NCBI RefSeq assembly: GCF_001949145.1
Contig: NW_019091501.1
Span: forward strand, 1 to 64,000
DNA from: Acanthaster planci
Taxonomy: Eukaryota; Echinodermata; Asteroidea; Valvatida; Acanthasteridae
Direction of reading: 5' to 3'
Length of the DNA: 64,000 bases
Positions 47,015-60,074 of this stretch are shown piece after piece. Each line of letters begins with the position of its first letter. Position 1 is the stretch's first letter. A program made the position numbers and the translations under genes. Below the pieces are notes generated by a model. That model was not told the DNA's origin, did not search any database, and was given only the letters and a program-made list of their open reading frames with translations.

Positions 47015-49039
47015 ATACGTGTAGTATCGACGGATCACTAATTAGTGATTTGAACCGGTCACTGGATTTAAAAGCGTTCATCAATGCCTTTCCGTGCAGC
47101 TCTACGGGATTCATCTTATATGACCGAACAGGCGCCTTATACCTCCAGGGTGCGAGATACAGTATACTGGCCAATATATACATGTATACGCTCAGCTTGC
47201 AACTCCGCGAATTCCGCTATTGCCTTCTAGAATTTGATTATGGTGGTCGACGCGGGGAAACCTTTAGCATTTTCCTAAGGGATTCGTTTGTGCTGTACGG
47301 GTCAGTAACGTACACGTGACACTGCAGCCTTTATTGGCATATCTTAGGGCAATGTGAGCTAATATTTCTTTGGGATTTTTATTTTAATTAAGAAAGCCTC
47401 GCCTGAAAGAATTGAAAGACTCGAGTACATTACTTTGACAGTTTCAGTTATTTATTGAAAAACGCTTAGCTTCGAAAGGTAACTTTTTACAAAGTAATGT
47501 TATGGCGCAATGCCCCTGGGTAAGCATAGGACTCCTACCCCAATAATGCCGCACCCCCGCCAGCTTTCCCTTCCGGGGTGCCTGTGATGAACAAGGCCAG
47601 TTTTAACAAGCTGTCGGCTTTTTTCCGAACGTGTTTTTTTTTTCTGAAAAGGCAATTTCGCCCAAAACAATTAAGTGATGCCTGAAAACCAGCTTAAATT
47701 GAGTATGTTGCCGTGTTGGGCAGTGTAAGGGCGTGACTTCATTTACTGCACTTGCTTAACAAGGCACAAAATGGGTCGAAAAATGCACAGTGCATCTGCA
47801 CAAGCTGAAACACGTAAAGCCACAAGTCAGCGCAGGTGTAATGGAGGGTACCAGAACAATAGGAAGCTTACCACAAGATCCGTTTGAAATAGATAATTAT
47901 TTGGAATTTACTCACGAACGTGGAATTTCCAAGGTGAAATTTAAGCATTTATATAAGTGACATTAGGTCAAAATTTCAACGAAGGAAACTGACTCTGGCT
48001 CAACAGGGAGTTCACACAAAACTGCAATTAAGTTATAAATACCCTAGAACAAAGAAAATACCCCACAGGGATACAAAAGATGTGTTTGTGTGTTCACGTC
48101 ATACAATGATTATTACGGGCAAGCCTTGATGGGCTACAACCTTTCCGTCGGTGGCTGGCCTGACGCTAAAGCACATAGGAATTTGCTTAGCACAGAAAAT
48201 GTGTCAAAATTAAAGCGCTTCGCTAAGTACATCATTCGGGAGGCTGGTTCTCTACAAGTTTTCCTTTTTTTAAACTCAATGTTTTGTACTTAACAGCTCC
48301 ATTATATTTGGTCCTACTCATTGCGGCATGAACAGATATATTTTTCCCTTTATTACACAGATTCTGTATCTTGATTGGCCGAGAGCTAGTCACATTGCAT
48401 TCGCTAATTTTGCAATCGTGCCATGCGCAACGAAAGGAAATCCCCCAGCAACCAAAGTACATCACCCGTAGAACCAGGAACTTCACGCACGGCCAACGGC
48501 ATTGTGTGAAAAAAAATGCCTACCGCTATACACTTTGCGCTTATTCCAAGGTGCTAGTGCTACTAGAGCTGGGTTCAAACATTTCACGAACAGGTAGTTT
48601 GGAAAGTGCTGATAAATTTCAAAATGTTTTAAAAGTCACATTGGCGTCCCTTTTGTATTTATTTTAGATCAAGGAAATCGATAGGAGAGGCGTTATAAAA
48701 AATATCGACTCCTTTATCTCGAGGGGTAAGGGTGCGTTCGGTAAGGGCAAAACCTGCAATTACAAATTATTTCGTGGTGTAGTAAACCTAGCCTCCCTCG
48801 GTGATTTATGGAGCAGTGCGACTTTCCCTCAGCTTCGCCTGGGGAAAGAAAATGCTCAGTGGATTACCTCGGGGGGATTATTTTAGCAAATGAAGCGGTC
48901 AGTATATATTTGTATAACACTAATTCAATTATGTGGCAATATCTGCATATATATACGAATGCTAACATACGATGCCGATATACAAGTACGCCTACCTTAC
49001 TACTCCGATATACGGTATACGGTCATTAGTGTATATGCA
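47015..49039. other. intergenic, no feature recognised
   Basis: No exon or repeat family supported. Confidence 0.4.
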
Positions 49040-49098
49040 CATGTGGACGTACATGTACATGTACATTATGTATACACGTACATGTACATGTACATGTT
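49040..49098. repeat. TACATG hexamer array
   Basis: Near-uninterrupted TACATG units, GTACATGTACATGTACATTA then CACGTACATGTACATGTACA. It is the densest instance of the motif that also marks the first 2 kb. Confidence 0.85.
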
Positions 49099-51100
49099 TC
49101 AGTATACATAGACATAATAAGGTTTGGTTACTTGAACCGATCAAGCGTAGACATACGGTCGATCTGCTACGTTTATAGATGGGATTTTAACGGCAATCTC
49201 TCAAAGGTTTGCACACGGGTTATAAATATACAATGAACAAAACAATCCACATATTTTACCTGATGTCAACTCAAGATGTAAGGTACTGGATAAGATCGTA
49301 GAGGCTATAAATAGTTATCTTTGAGGTCATGATTACACCTTCAATTAAAAAAAAGCGACTGAATTTTAATCACCAAGTGCATGGATGAGAGGATTCATAC
49401 TGGATGAGCAGTTCCTCATTTTGGATGTGTAAGAGCGCCTGCTAAACACAGACAGTGGATGTAGAGGTAACACTGATGGTAAAATGATCTACATGTTCAT
49501 TTAATGCAAGGCACGGCGCAGAGCAATGCAACACACGAGTAATAATGATCTGCTGTTCGCTTGTGTTTATGTACGTGCACCATGATGCCCCATAATAGAT
49601 GAATTGCTCTGTCATAAGATCTCTGTTGTTATACTGACCTTATGCTTGAGTTGAGATGTCATTCCTCTTCTCGTGGCTAAGGTGACCAGGCACGATGTAT
49701 AGTCGGTCCCCTTTTCCTCTCCAGATTTTGTGCTCCTGTGGCTGGCTAGTGTAGCATATAGTCTCGAAATACACGTACATTGCTGAATTTACGTTGGCGT
49801 GTAGACAGTGGGAACCCAAGCTACATCTGTAGCTGTCATCACCCCTCGTTCGTATCATGTGGAACATATAGTGTGCACGCACATCGCTGGGTAGGCGGTA
49901 TTCCAGTAATGAATATTCATGCTGCGGAGGGTCAGGGAACACTGATGAGCACGCAGAGCAACTTCCCGCTAGCTTCGCTTGTAGTGTAATGATCATGCAA
50001 ACCCTGATTTTGTGGGATATCCAACTTGAGCACATCGGCGGCTGATCAGCTTAGCCTAAAGAGGGGGAACCCCAGAAAATTAGAGTGCTCTCAGCCTCTG
50101 GCGCTCTGCTGTCCACCCGCGGCACTGCCTCACAGTGCGCTGGCCCACCACCAGCCTCGCTCGACACACTGCAGTCCACCAACATGCAAGCAGCGAAAGA
50201 TCTACTGGTGATTATCATCATCGAAAGCTGCACACGGCTGTCTCTTTCCACTCGTGTTGCACACCGTCTCCGACTGAGAGTTATTTGGCTGTGGAGGAAA
50301 AATATGACGCCTTAATGTCCATCCTTACTTCACCTGTTAAGGGTATTTTCGGCTGTTAACCATCAAGGGGCCGGGTGTCGAAATCTGCCCCCCCCCCAAA
50401 TATTTTCCGATAACATCGCAGTTTATTTTTCCAGGGGCTGAGCCTTTGGTAGTTTTAGAGTAACTCTTTTAGGTCATTTTTTCCCCAACTTTGTGATAAT
50501 TGAACTGTTCTTGCTCAGTGCCCATATTCCCGGACAGGTGAGGCAAAGTGTTTCCACTGCATTGGTCAATGCACGCGGACTGGCATGCGTAGAGCCCTGA
50601 ACATTATAAAATTATGATGGTAACAACAAAACCATATGTCGATTGAGTTCAAACTTCTTACTTGTAACGATAAGGGGAGAGCCTTTCCATTCACGCCAAT
50701 TTTTTTTAAATTAAACTTGGCACAGCCGAGTTCTGGGCGAGGGGAGGAATCTCCCAGCTGTGAGATGCAAATGGGCCAAAACAACTCGGCTCTTTGAGGG
50801 TTAAAATTAATGTTTCTAACAGCTTTAAAAGCTGGACTAATTGAAAAAACTGCAACAAAATAATTTTACGAGCAGGGAATTATACACGACATCTGGTCAA
50901 TATACACGTCCCAACAGTCATTATGGACTGCTTCTTAAGAAGAAAATAAAATTCAGGATTAAGTAACTACCCTTAACTTCTAGGATCTAGAAAAATCAAC
51001 CTCTTTTGAACAGAATACTATAATACGATATTAATCAATGATGACAAATATAAGGGCAATGACACCTCAACAGGTTTGAATCCGGGCAATTTGCTATTCA
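49099..51100. other. intergenic, no feature recognised
   Basis: A GC-richer patch at 50040-50280 carries open frames on both strands but nothing I recognise. A C10 run is near 50387. Confidence 0.35.
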
Positions 51101-51330
51101 GTGTTCGGCCCCCACGAAGATGGCAGGGAGGGGTATTTTTCCCAGTGCATCATGGGAAACAGTCAAGCTGCTATTCGTCAGCTGCGCCGGCTGTGCGCAG
51201 GGAACTTGAACTGTTCTCAATGCGTGTCTGGGTTAAAGATCCGAAAGTGTTTCTCAGTGTCGCTGTTAAAATCAATGGGATTGTGGCTTCGTGGGGCAGG
51301 AAATGCCCCGACGAATGAATAAAATAAAAC
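51101..51330 (+). other. possible small gene: short frame ending in AATAAA
   Basis: A GC-richer block holds ACGAAGATGGCAGG (YY1-like) and TTTTTCCCAGTGCATCATGG. An ATG near 51151 opens MGNSQAAIRQLRRLCAGNLN and about 35 more codons, with the stop TAA directly joined to AATAAAATAAAA (51317-51328). MGN would suit N-myristoylation. A promoter-like motif, a short frame and a poly(A) signal could mark a tiny gene or retro-inserted sequence. I do not recognise the peptide. Confidence 0.2.
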
Positions 51331-51417
51331 ATTTCGTACTAGCATCTGCTCCATTGCTATATGTCGACTGAAAACTTGAAAAATGCAATTTGCCTCTCTC
51401 TCTAGCAACCTCTTCCA

Positions 51418-51460
51418 AGGTGGCGCACTATATTAAGATTCGCCCGTACAGGAAATAATT
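51418..51460 (-). repeat. solo end related to the palindromic MITE family
   Basis: GGTGGCGCACTAT followed by GATTCGCCCGTA resembles the right end of copy A (GGCGCACTATTGTGAATCGC). No matching left end was found. Confidence 0.4.
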
Positions 51461-54400
51461 TTCTGAAGATTTAATTTTCATTGTACATCTCATAAACCTA
51501 ATGAACATTACATGGCCGCGTCCTGTACATTTTCTAAAGACTCACACTTATTTTACAAGCTAGGTTCGTTTTAGTTTGATAACGATGACAAATAACGAGG
51601 CATGGAACGCCCTCTGGCAAAGAATAAACATGTCTCCTGTTACAAATGATGGACACAATAGCACCTTTGTAGATTGGTCAGTTTGGACCTTGCAAAAACA
51701 GAAACAAAACCAAAACAAAAAACAGATATGGAAAAATCAAATCCATTAGAAGTGAATTGTGTTAACCCCCAGCGATGGAATCTGACAGTTTGGACTGTCA
51801 CAAATCACGACTTTTGACCTCCTGACCTCATAGTAAACAACATTGAGCCCATCTCAATGACCTTTTAAGTTGGACCTGGACACTAATTTTGGAGGGGGGA
51901 TGAGTCACCGGAGCAGTCTGGTTATCCCAGAACTTAGTGGGAAAAAAGGTACTCCCATTATGTTGTGTACAATTTCCTATAACTACAGCTTTGCACAAAT
52001 TCGGTCCCTCCATAGCTTTTATAGCCTAAATTCCATTTTAATGCCACTTGACTTGTACATACCAAAATCAGTTCAAGGATGCTGATTTGCTCATCACAAC
52101 TTTCCTCTGGTGGCCCAAGGGAGGGGGGTAGACCACCTACCCCAATATCCGCCACTGCATCCCCTACCTTTTAAGCCCCTCCCCCTAAATGGACCAAGCC
52201 ATCAACGGGTTTGTCCTTCGAGTTGGCAGACGTATACACTGACTTTAACATTCCACTGCTTACAAAATAAGTTCAAAATGATTTTAGTATGTGGTAGTTG
52301 AAACTGTGAGACTCCAGTGTCCTAAAGGTAAGTTTTCCGAACTTCTGAGTCGGAGGGTTAAATGAATTCAAGGTTTCCTCTTGCACAAGCACATCCTTGC
52401 ACAGGTATAGGCAAAGGTTTTGTCATGTGGTTTACCTTGTATTAAAGTGCCATTCGATGCATGTGTTATGCTTTGTAGATCTTGATCTGCACGATTGCTT
52501 CATTCTAGAGCACTAACCCAAGGATTTTAACAAGACATATTACGGGATCCCGCTAGAACAAGTCAATGTTTATCCACTTCATTGCTAGGGACGTCATTAC
52601 TGTCTGCAAGGTATATCTGCCCTGGTATGATTGCCGGAACGAATGCGTGTCCTTTGCGCCCTCTTTCTTTTGAATGCGACAGCATCAACAGAGGGCATTA
52701 TGACTTAAACAGAAGACTCGTTTAGTCATCGACAGATTCGTTTGAGGTCATTGCACTTGTACGGGGATCTTTGGACAAAATAATTTTTGTATCGAATTTG
52801 AATGTGCGGACCCTCAGCATGACATTGTTAAAACTCTTGCAAATTCTGCCAATTTAAAGTCATGCAGGCGTGGCCACTGGTTACTCGTCTAGCACAAACT
52901 TAAACGCCTGGTAAAAATATGTTTTATCCACCAAGAAAAATATCTAATATCGTAATGCCCCCCCCCTTCGTGAGCAGTAATAACACTCATGACATCTACG
53001 AAATGCATGTGGCTAAAGTCGTCAGTACTTTGAAATTACATATTACAATGCCATCAATATCAAATGATTTTAAAAATGACCACTGATGACCTAGTCAAAT
53101 TTCGCGGAGTTGTTGAAATTTTTTTGCTTTGATTTTAATACTTCTTTTCACATCTAGCACTGACAGTAAGCAAAACATTTTTCATTACGGACGGGCCCTG
53201 TTTTCCAATTTGGTTTGAAAGACGCATACAGAATTCTGTGACTACAAGTAGCCTAGATTTAATTCACGCAGCGATTATCCCACATGGCTCATATTTTCAT
53301 ATTTTCAAAAGAATCCTATTCAAAATAACTAACACTTTTGGGTTTTAGTTGACTGTACTGGGCGTTTGAAATATCGGGGTGCCCTCCATCAATTTGTCAC
53401 ACAATCAATAGCAAAACATGTTTTTATACTGTAAACATTTAGTTTGCGTGCGCCGTCTTGGTCTTTTTTAATTTGATTGTCAAGGCGGGGTCTGAGATAT
53501 ATATATGTTGCATCAGAAAAGGTGTTCCCAATTGTAATTGGTTGCAGCTGGGTTTCGGGGAGGTTGCGTTTCATTTTCTTGGTTTGTATTTGTTTTTGGT
53601 TAGTCTTGTTTTTATTTCACCCTCAACCCCTGATCAACAGAAGGGTGGACCAAGGGGGAGGGGGTGGCAATGGGAGCCATGCCTTCCCCCCTCCCCAAAA
53701 TGAAGATTTTGCAATCAATCAGATTGAAAATAGAGTCTTAATTTAATGGAGGTTGTTTTGCATGGACAGAGCCACTTTCAGAAAATTGTTTCTGAGCGGC
53801 TGCTCAATTGTGGTGTAGTAAATTAATGCAAAAGTGCACCGGGGACGCTGCGTACTTGTTTTGCCACCCCTCCCCCCAATTTTGGTCTGGGCACGGCCTT
53901 GGATAAAAACCACAAGGAGTACATGCTGCGACAATGACATGGAATGCAGGCGACGTAAAATGAAACACAAGCCTACTCATATTATACATTCTGAAAAAGC
54001 CGATAAATCATAGCACAACGGGGTGATAGGCTGGATGACTGCACGTACCTGAATGATCAAAGCTACGGATGGGTTATAATATACAATACGACAACGGGGG
54101 CGCTGTCCCAAAAGAATGGTCAGAGCCGGATGGATACAGAGAGGGCGTATTCAGAATCCCGTTCTCGTGTTGGACGACAACGAGACTGACTACGGGGTTC
54201 CCAGTGACAAGAATCAACATGTGAACACACTGTTCGCGGACAGGATTCTCACTCCCCACTTACTGGGGAGTGGATGCGTCGTCAAGAACAAAGATGGCAG
54301 ACATGGGTACATACTGCAACTTAACGTTAATTTCGTAACATAAAATTGAAAGTACTCACAATAAGGAAAATATAGCCGAGAGCTTGTATGCATGCATAGC

Positions 54401-54837
54401 TTTAGGGGCGACCTTAACCGTTTTATAGGGATATTTTGAGATTTGATTTATGATAAGATTAGGAATATCATCTTATCTTTTCAATGAGTGTTAAAACGGC
54501 GACTAGTATCTTGAATTTTAGCGTAGCTTCACTCCACTTGCACGTCGGCGTTAATTTTGTTTAATCAACAAAACGAAAACACTCATTGTGAGTCTCAGGA
54601 GAACGGTGTTCGAATACGCCCAGAGAGTTGTGACAGAGCTCAGCCTATGCCGTTTTGTTTAAAAAGAGGGCGGCCAGTTGTGCACTTCAGTTTTACTGCT
54701 CAGTCAGTATATTTGGCGAACAACAGATCAAAGTTAATGACCATTGTTTCGTTCGTAACACAGACCTATTATGGACACTAGGGGGAATGAATATACAGGT
54801 AAATGACGGAACTTGAAAACACGTACCCTCCTCCGCA
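51461..54837. other. intergenic with G/C-run repeat fragments
   Basis: No exon supported. Fragments such as CCCAATATCCGCCACTGC (52141-52158) and CACCCCTCCCCCCAATTTTG followed by TCTGGGCACGGCCT (53865-53900) look like ends of short G-run elements akin to 57019-57281. A C9 run is near 52958. Confidence 0.35.
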
Positions 54838-55071
54838 CACTGCAAAAACTGGGGTGTTAAATTTAACACCCAGGTGTTATCAGAAGACTAAACCAACACT
54901 TTTGACATATGTTAAAAGTTTTGGTGCTATTTAGTGTTACTTTTAACACCCTCCAGTGCACTGTAACACTTATTGGTGTGCAAAGTAACACCAGCGGTGT
55001 TAAAGTAACACCCTATGGTGTGGTCATCTAACACCAAAAAGTGTTGCTTTTAACACCAGAGTTTTGCAGTG
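54838..55071. mobile_element. 234-bp MITE rich in GGTGTTA/TAACACC words
   Basis: Bounded by CACTGCAAAAACT (54838) and its near-complement AGTTTTGCAGTG (ending 55071). The interior has six TAACACC and three GGTGTTA words and the perfect 18-bp palindrome GGTGTTAAATTTAACACC. There is no coding frame. CACTGCAAAAA-type ends with such internal repeats are known from animal MITEs. The superfamily and target duplication are not clear here. Confidence 0.75.
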
Positions 55072-56402
55072 CAGAGCTACAGTCGAGTTGTTCATATTCT
55101 GAATTCTAGCTAAAGTAAACCAAAGCACCAAGTAATTATAAACCTACCTCAACTCGCACCAATATCCGAGCAAAAGTCGTTTTGCGTACCACAGCTTAAC
55201 GACTGTTAGTTCCTACAAACGCAATCGTTAGCGTTTACGCTAGCCCTTCCCATATCACTTTTTCATGGCGTAAGAAAACTATGAAGAGCAGCCTTTCTTG
55301 CTCCCACAATGTCAGCTGATGGGGCTATTGTTTGACTCACCTTCGACATTTACCTATGAGTGATATCCCGAAGCCACACACAAAATTATAAGAGAATGAT
55401 ATTGTTCCCTGTTTCGAGTCTAATCAGACCAGCGGGTGTTGACCAGCGAAAGAAATATCCTGTTCCTTCCTCAAGCTACAATAACTGATCTGTCCCACTG
55501 GCAGGCGGCACTGTTGATTAGGTCTGCTAAAAGACAAAATGCGTCACGTATGAGTCAATTCAATTTCATGTGAAGCAGGGCCGGGAAAAATGAAAATGTC
55601 ATTTTACCAGCGGCGTGTATTTCACGAAGTATTTGAAGAAGCCGAGTACACAGTCAACAGCTCTGTCTCGTGACCTCATAAAGTAGCAAAATAATGTAAT
55701 AAAAATACGTCTTCTAAGACTATGGCAAAAGGCCCTTGCGGCGACAACCGTCTACTAACTCTGAGTACAGAAGATAACATACGCATCAAAATGTTTCTTG
55801 GATTGTTTCCAGTGGAGGTGCTTTTAAAACTTACTTGGGCTTGCTTGTCAGTCTTACCTTAGCATCAGGCTGCAAGCCAAAGGTATATGAGAAAGAGAAA
55901 TGACCCTGTTATCTATTGAATCAAAAAATAAGGAGGGCCTGACGTTTAGCAGAATTTTTCTCAAAAGCAAAATGACGGGGACGGGGACAAACAAGCAGGC
56001 AGGGAGTAAACCAAGCATGGACAAAATGCAGGAGGACAAAAGAAAGCTGGTGGCTGGATATCTCCTTATTTATGATTTGTATTTTAGGTCACTGGTCATC
56101 AAGCAGTTTGCAGCAGTTTTGATTTACATATCTACTGAATCATTAAGATTTGTTTCCCTCTTTTAAGTTGTTATTGATCACATTAGACTCAAGAAGCTCT
56201 AGTATCGGCAGACGTATTCGTCACGTATAGGGACTACCATCGTACTTTGTCCACGTTTTCACAACCAAATTTCTCAATCCCCTGCTCGTATAATACGGGA
56301 GGTCGTGATCATTCTAAAGTTTTCTCTGTATGTGAGGCCGCACCGCCTTCTCACTGGTTAGATATCCACCACGAGTCCTCAAACCACGGGAGAGCGTAGG
56401 CA
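55072..56402. other. intergenic, no feature recognised
   Basis: No exon, RNA or repeat family supported on either strand. Confidence 0.4.
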
Positions 56403-56595
56403 AAGGCGAATCCAGAACCAAATTTTCAGGGGGGGGAGGTGGCCAAAAATGTGGAAATCTTTCGCAAGTTTTTTTACACGCTTCAGGGAGATTTTCAATC
56501 AAGTAATTTACTTTCATTTTATTCTTTATTTTTTCAATTTCATTTCTTTCTTTTTTTGACGGGGGGGGGGTAATCCTTTTGGTTGGCCATGCCCC
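56403..56595 (+). repeat. GGATCCAG-type G-run repeat, copy 2
   Basis: CGAATCCAGAACCAAATTTT, G8, GGCCAAAAATGTGGAAATC, TTTTTTTACACGC, a T-rich part and G10 follow the same order as 10992-11165. Confidence 0.5.
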
Positions 56596-57018
56596 CGTTC
56601 CCCTTTGAGCGTATGTGGCGTAGTTACAAAGTTCAAGCCTTTATGGAATGAACGCTGTGGCGCACTGTATCGTGAATTGCTTCTGTTTCCCGCCATATAC
56701 TGGATGGCTTTTTGAATGCGACTACACACCCGTATCTTCCTACACAAACACGCACAAAGAATCAAAAGTGTATTTTGGTTTCCATGACAGTGCTGTTTGC
56801 TGGTAGTTATACTCTCAAACTTGTACTTAATGCTTAATTTGCATGCTGTCTCAATTTTTCTTATCTAGATATACATGTACCTCTAGTTTTATCCCTAAGA
56901 GACAAAAACGAAGAAAGTCGTATAATTTGGAAACGAAAAAATGGCTATACATCCCTGGCTGTTAGAAACAATATAATTATGGGCTACATGTCATATTGAC
57001 AACATATTGCTGCGGCTG

Positions 57019-57281
57019 GGCGTATCCAACATTAGGTGTGGGGGGGGCAAATCCAAAAGCGAATGCAGCTTGATGTTAGGGAGAAAAAACTCACAAGCCT
57101 TGCGGTCCCGACATCTTTGCTTATATTTCCTGGTATTGTTGTCTTTAGGGTCTTGGTACGAATATTTGATAAATAAAGATACTGATTACTTTCTTTCCCA
57201 CTCACCCATGAAGGATTCTTTGTTAAAAAAAAATCCGTTGGGGGTGGAGACAAGTTGCTCCCCGCCCCCGCTGGATACGCC
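57019..57281. mobile_element. 263-bp MITE-like element with GGCGTATCCA ends
   Basis: The 10-bp terminal inverted repeat GGCGTATCCA (57019-57028) and TGGATACGCC (57272-57281) is followed inward by G8 on the left and a C-rich block on the right, so the G-run is part of the symmetry. No coding frame. Such G-run elements are plausibly the source of the fragments noted at 52141 and 53865. Confidence 0.5.
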
Positions 57282-58336
57282 ACTGACATATTCCAAGTTG
57301 CCTTCGCCTGCTATTTTCGCAACGATACTTACCGCTTCCTGATTGATCTCGCATCACAAACCCAGTGGCATCACCATACAATCAATCAAGCATTGTTAAG
57401 CCAGGGCACATTATAACAAAGTGACGTTCACCATTACCCAATAAAGGTATTTGAGAAGTCTTGTTTTTCTCAAATGAAAGACTCAGGATAGTTATGATTA
57501 GTCCAAATGAAAAGCTTCGTAAAAGGGCACCATTTACATATCACACAGCATATAAATATGACAGTGAAGAGGGAATTAATACGACCAAAGATATTTGAGT
57601 ACTTAAGATCCACGGCCTAGAAAATGGGAGCTGATGTAAATATGCCTTATCCCTTCAGGGAATTCCGCACTTTTACGCCGGTGGAGGGTTTATATTTAGA
57701 GCCCGCATACATCATCAATCACCTTCGGACTTATAAACTCGGCAGTTTTCAAACAAGATAACGGATCACAATTCTGATCACTAACAAAGCACGAAAGACG
57801 TGAATTGCGTTTCCTGACCACGCTCGTTTCCTCCAAATTCAAAAGGTAAATATTACACACGAAAACGTAGTGCCTCGAATTGCGTCATTAAGAATGATGT
57901 CAAGAGACTTTGGATTTTGTAAAGGAATCTTGAGTAGTTGTTATCCCTGAAGGCTACAACCACTCCTTCCCGGTCAGAAAATAAGTTTCTTGTGATACTG
58001 GACATTACAGTTACGTCAGCCAAATCATACAATTATAAGCAGTCAAATATCTATTCTTTCCGCCAATAATAGCAAGAGAGTTTCGACTTCAAATGAGTTG
58101 TAAAAGTCGTGACAATTTCGTAAAGACTTTGTAAAATTGTCCAACCTTAAATGTTGCTCGAGTCTTGGTTGAAATTTGATGCTCGATTTATGGAAAACAT
58201 TTTGGGCAATCTTTACTTTCCTTGTTTGATGCTGTATTGTTACTTTTTCACCCCCTTGTCGCAAACCCCTTGGACAGAACAAGACAAATCACTGATCTTA
58301 TGGCGTACAGGGCGTCCCAGAAGCTTATCTCAAGCC
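57282..58336. other. intergenic, possible regulatory words
   Basis: No exon supported. The 57560-57730 stretch is somewhat GC-richer and word-dense (AAAGATATTTGAG, GTAAATATGCCTTATCCC), and could be regulatory. Confidence 0.3.
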
Positions 58337-58845
58337 CCATTTAAAGAGACCATGCAATTATTTTTGTTGCTACACTGGAAATTATACCTTTTTTTTTTCG
58401 ATGAATCGTATCTTCAATTTCAATTTTGCTATTGCATTTTCGAGACTTGTTTGGTTTTAATGCTAAAGTGAATTTGCATATTCATGACACTGAACCAAAA
58501 TGTCGCATTAATTTTCTTGTTTGCTTTTTTTTTTTTAATGCTGAATTTGTTCATATGTATGGTTATAAATTTGACTTGTTTAGGCAATTTATTTCTTTTA
58601 GTCCATGACAATCCGGCGAGCAACCTTTACTCAGAAGTAATTTCAAACAGCAGACTTCGGGTTCAAAATTTGAATATGAAAACGTAACCTGAGCAGTGTC
58701 TTCCCTGATTTACGTCAGAACAACAGTGCTCTAGCTTGTCCAGAAAGCTTGAACAATTGTTAATGTAAGTGTAAAGTACACTTTTCAATGCAGTTAACTC
58801 CGAAACGATTTCAAACAGCTTTCATACATTGTAGAAGAGTAAAAG
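58337..58845 (+). repeat. ~500-bp dispersed repeat, copy 2 (longest)
   Basis: Starts CCATTTAAAGAGACCATGCA and ends TTTCATACATTGTAGAAGAG. Shares ordered blocks with 34807-35162 (same orientation) and 36483-36966 (reverse), including GTGTCTTCCCTGATTTACG, GTGCTCTAGCTTGTCCAGAA and AACGATTTCAAACAG. The three copies differ by many substitutions and indels, so the family is old. Confidence 0.7.
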
Positions 58846-58870
58846 GGTGTGCCAAAAAGAATCTACATTA

Positions 58871-59046
58871 AATACGGGTGTTTCACAATAGTACACATCC
58901 AAGAATTTGCAACGCGTTGACCAATCACAGTGCGCAAAATCTGTCGACCCTATGCGCGTTTGGAAAAGGTTGACAGATTTCGCGGACTGTGATTCGTCAA
59001 CAGGTGGCAAACACTTGGGGGCACACTGCTGTGAATCACCCATGTT
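58871..59046. mobile_element. palindromic MITE-like element, copy C
   Basis: AATACGGGTGTTTCACAATA at the left and the complement of a close variant at the right (GTGAATCACCCATGTT). Inside are TTTGCAACGCGTTGACCAAT, TGTCGACCC, and a degenerate right arm CTGTGATTCGTCAACAGGTG. It is 176 bp, the same as copy A. Confidence 0.8.
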
Positions 59047-60074
59047 CATTGCATGGATTCCTAATCAGAATGTCCACAGAACCTTTTTAGCGGAATATGA
59101 AAAATTGCATTAGGTTTCATCACATCGACTTTTCCATGCATTAAAACCAAGATCTCTAGTCCCTCGTGGGCTGCATTATTGTGTCGCGTGTCTTCTGCGG
59201 CTTGGCAGCGATTCAGCCCAGCAGGAATTCCTGTTTTGTGCAATTTGGATCTTTTCAGCCAGCTGAGGCTATGTACGCACGCATCAGTGTTGCATTGACC
59301 TCTTTCCTTGTCGTTGCGGTTCTCATACTAATGGGCCTACCTCAACTATTTGAGAAATTCGTTTTCTGTTTAGTCCGATTTATTGGTCTACTTGTCACTT
59401 TTTGGAGACTAAATTGTAAGGTGCTTGAATTTATGTTTCAATCTTTATAACAAGGAAAGCAACCGAAAACAGGGTTTTAGATTTAAATGTTGAAGTGTTC
59501 TACAGTCACGGCCTAGGCTGGGTGAGCTTCACAATTTTACGGTCAACATGCGGAGAAAGACGGTTTCAAAGCAGAAAAGTGCTGTTAAAAAGGTTGAGAA
59601 AGTTGCACACCAACGTCGCTGGAATTATTTAGTTGGGCGAGCACCATCTGCAATTTCGGGCGAGAATCTGAAATTCCTTAAAAAAATTATTATCATCTCA
59701 CCGTCATAAACTAAGTTTCTATTTTTTGACAGTTGGTCCGTGAAAGCAATGTCGACTAATTGGCGAAATTTAGAGTAAACACATCAGATTATTATATTAC
59801 GTTTTAGGCCCGATCATCATCCACAAATTCCTCATCCAGGTCATTCCCAATGTACAGTTTATTTCTCCTGCGACCAGCCATTTGATATTCTGAAAAATGA
59901 AATTTTTAACCAGCGCTTAACATGTAATGGACTTTGGTGCAAATCAAGCGAATTTGGCGTCTGCTGACGAGTACATGTAGTGGGAGGTTGAAAGCAGGAT
60001 ATTGATTATTGCTGGATTTAGCTGAAATGCCCCGTGAAATGTTCCGTTACTACTTTGCAAAAAGCTGTGCTGCT
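59047..60074. other. intergenic, no feature recognised
   Basis: A 94-codon frame at 59166-59450 has a hydrophobic middle but no recognisable motif or splice context, and I do not call it. Confidence 0.4.

Noticed and set aside
49640-50035. 131-codon minus-strand frame
   Set aside because: No recognisable motif, no supporting splice signals and low-complexity composition typical of chance frames here.
59166-59450. 94-codon frame with a hydrophobic middle
   Set aside because: Could suggest a membrane peptide, but start context, splice signals and motifs are lacking.
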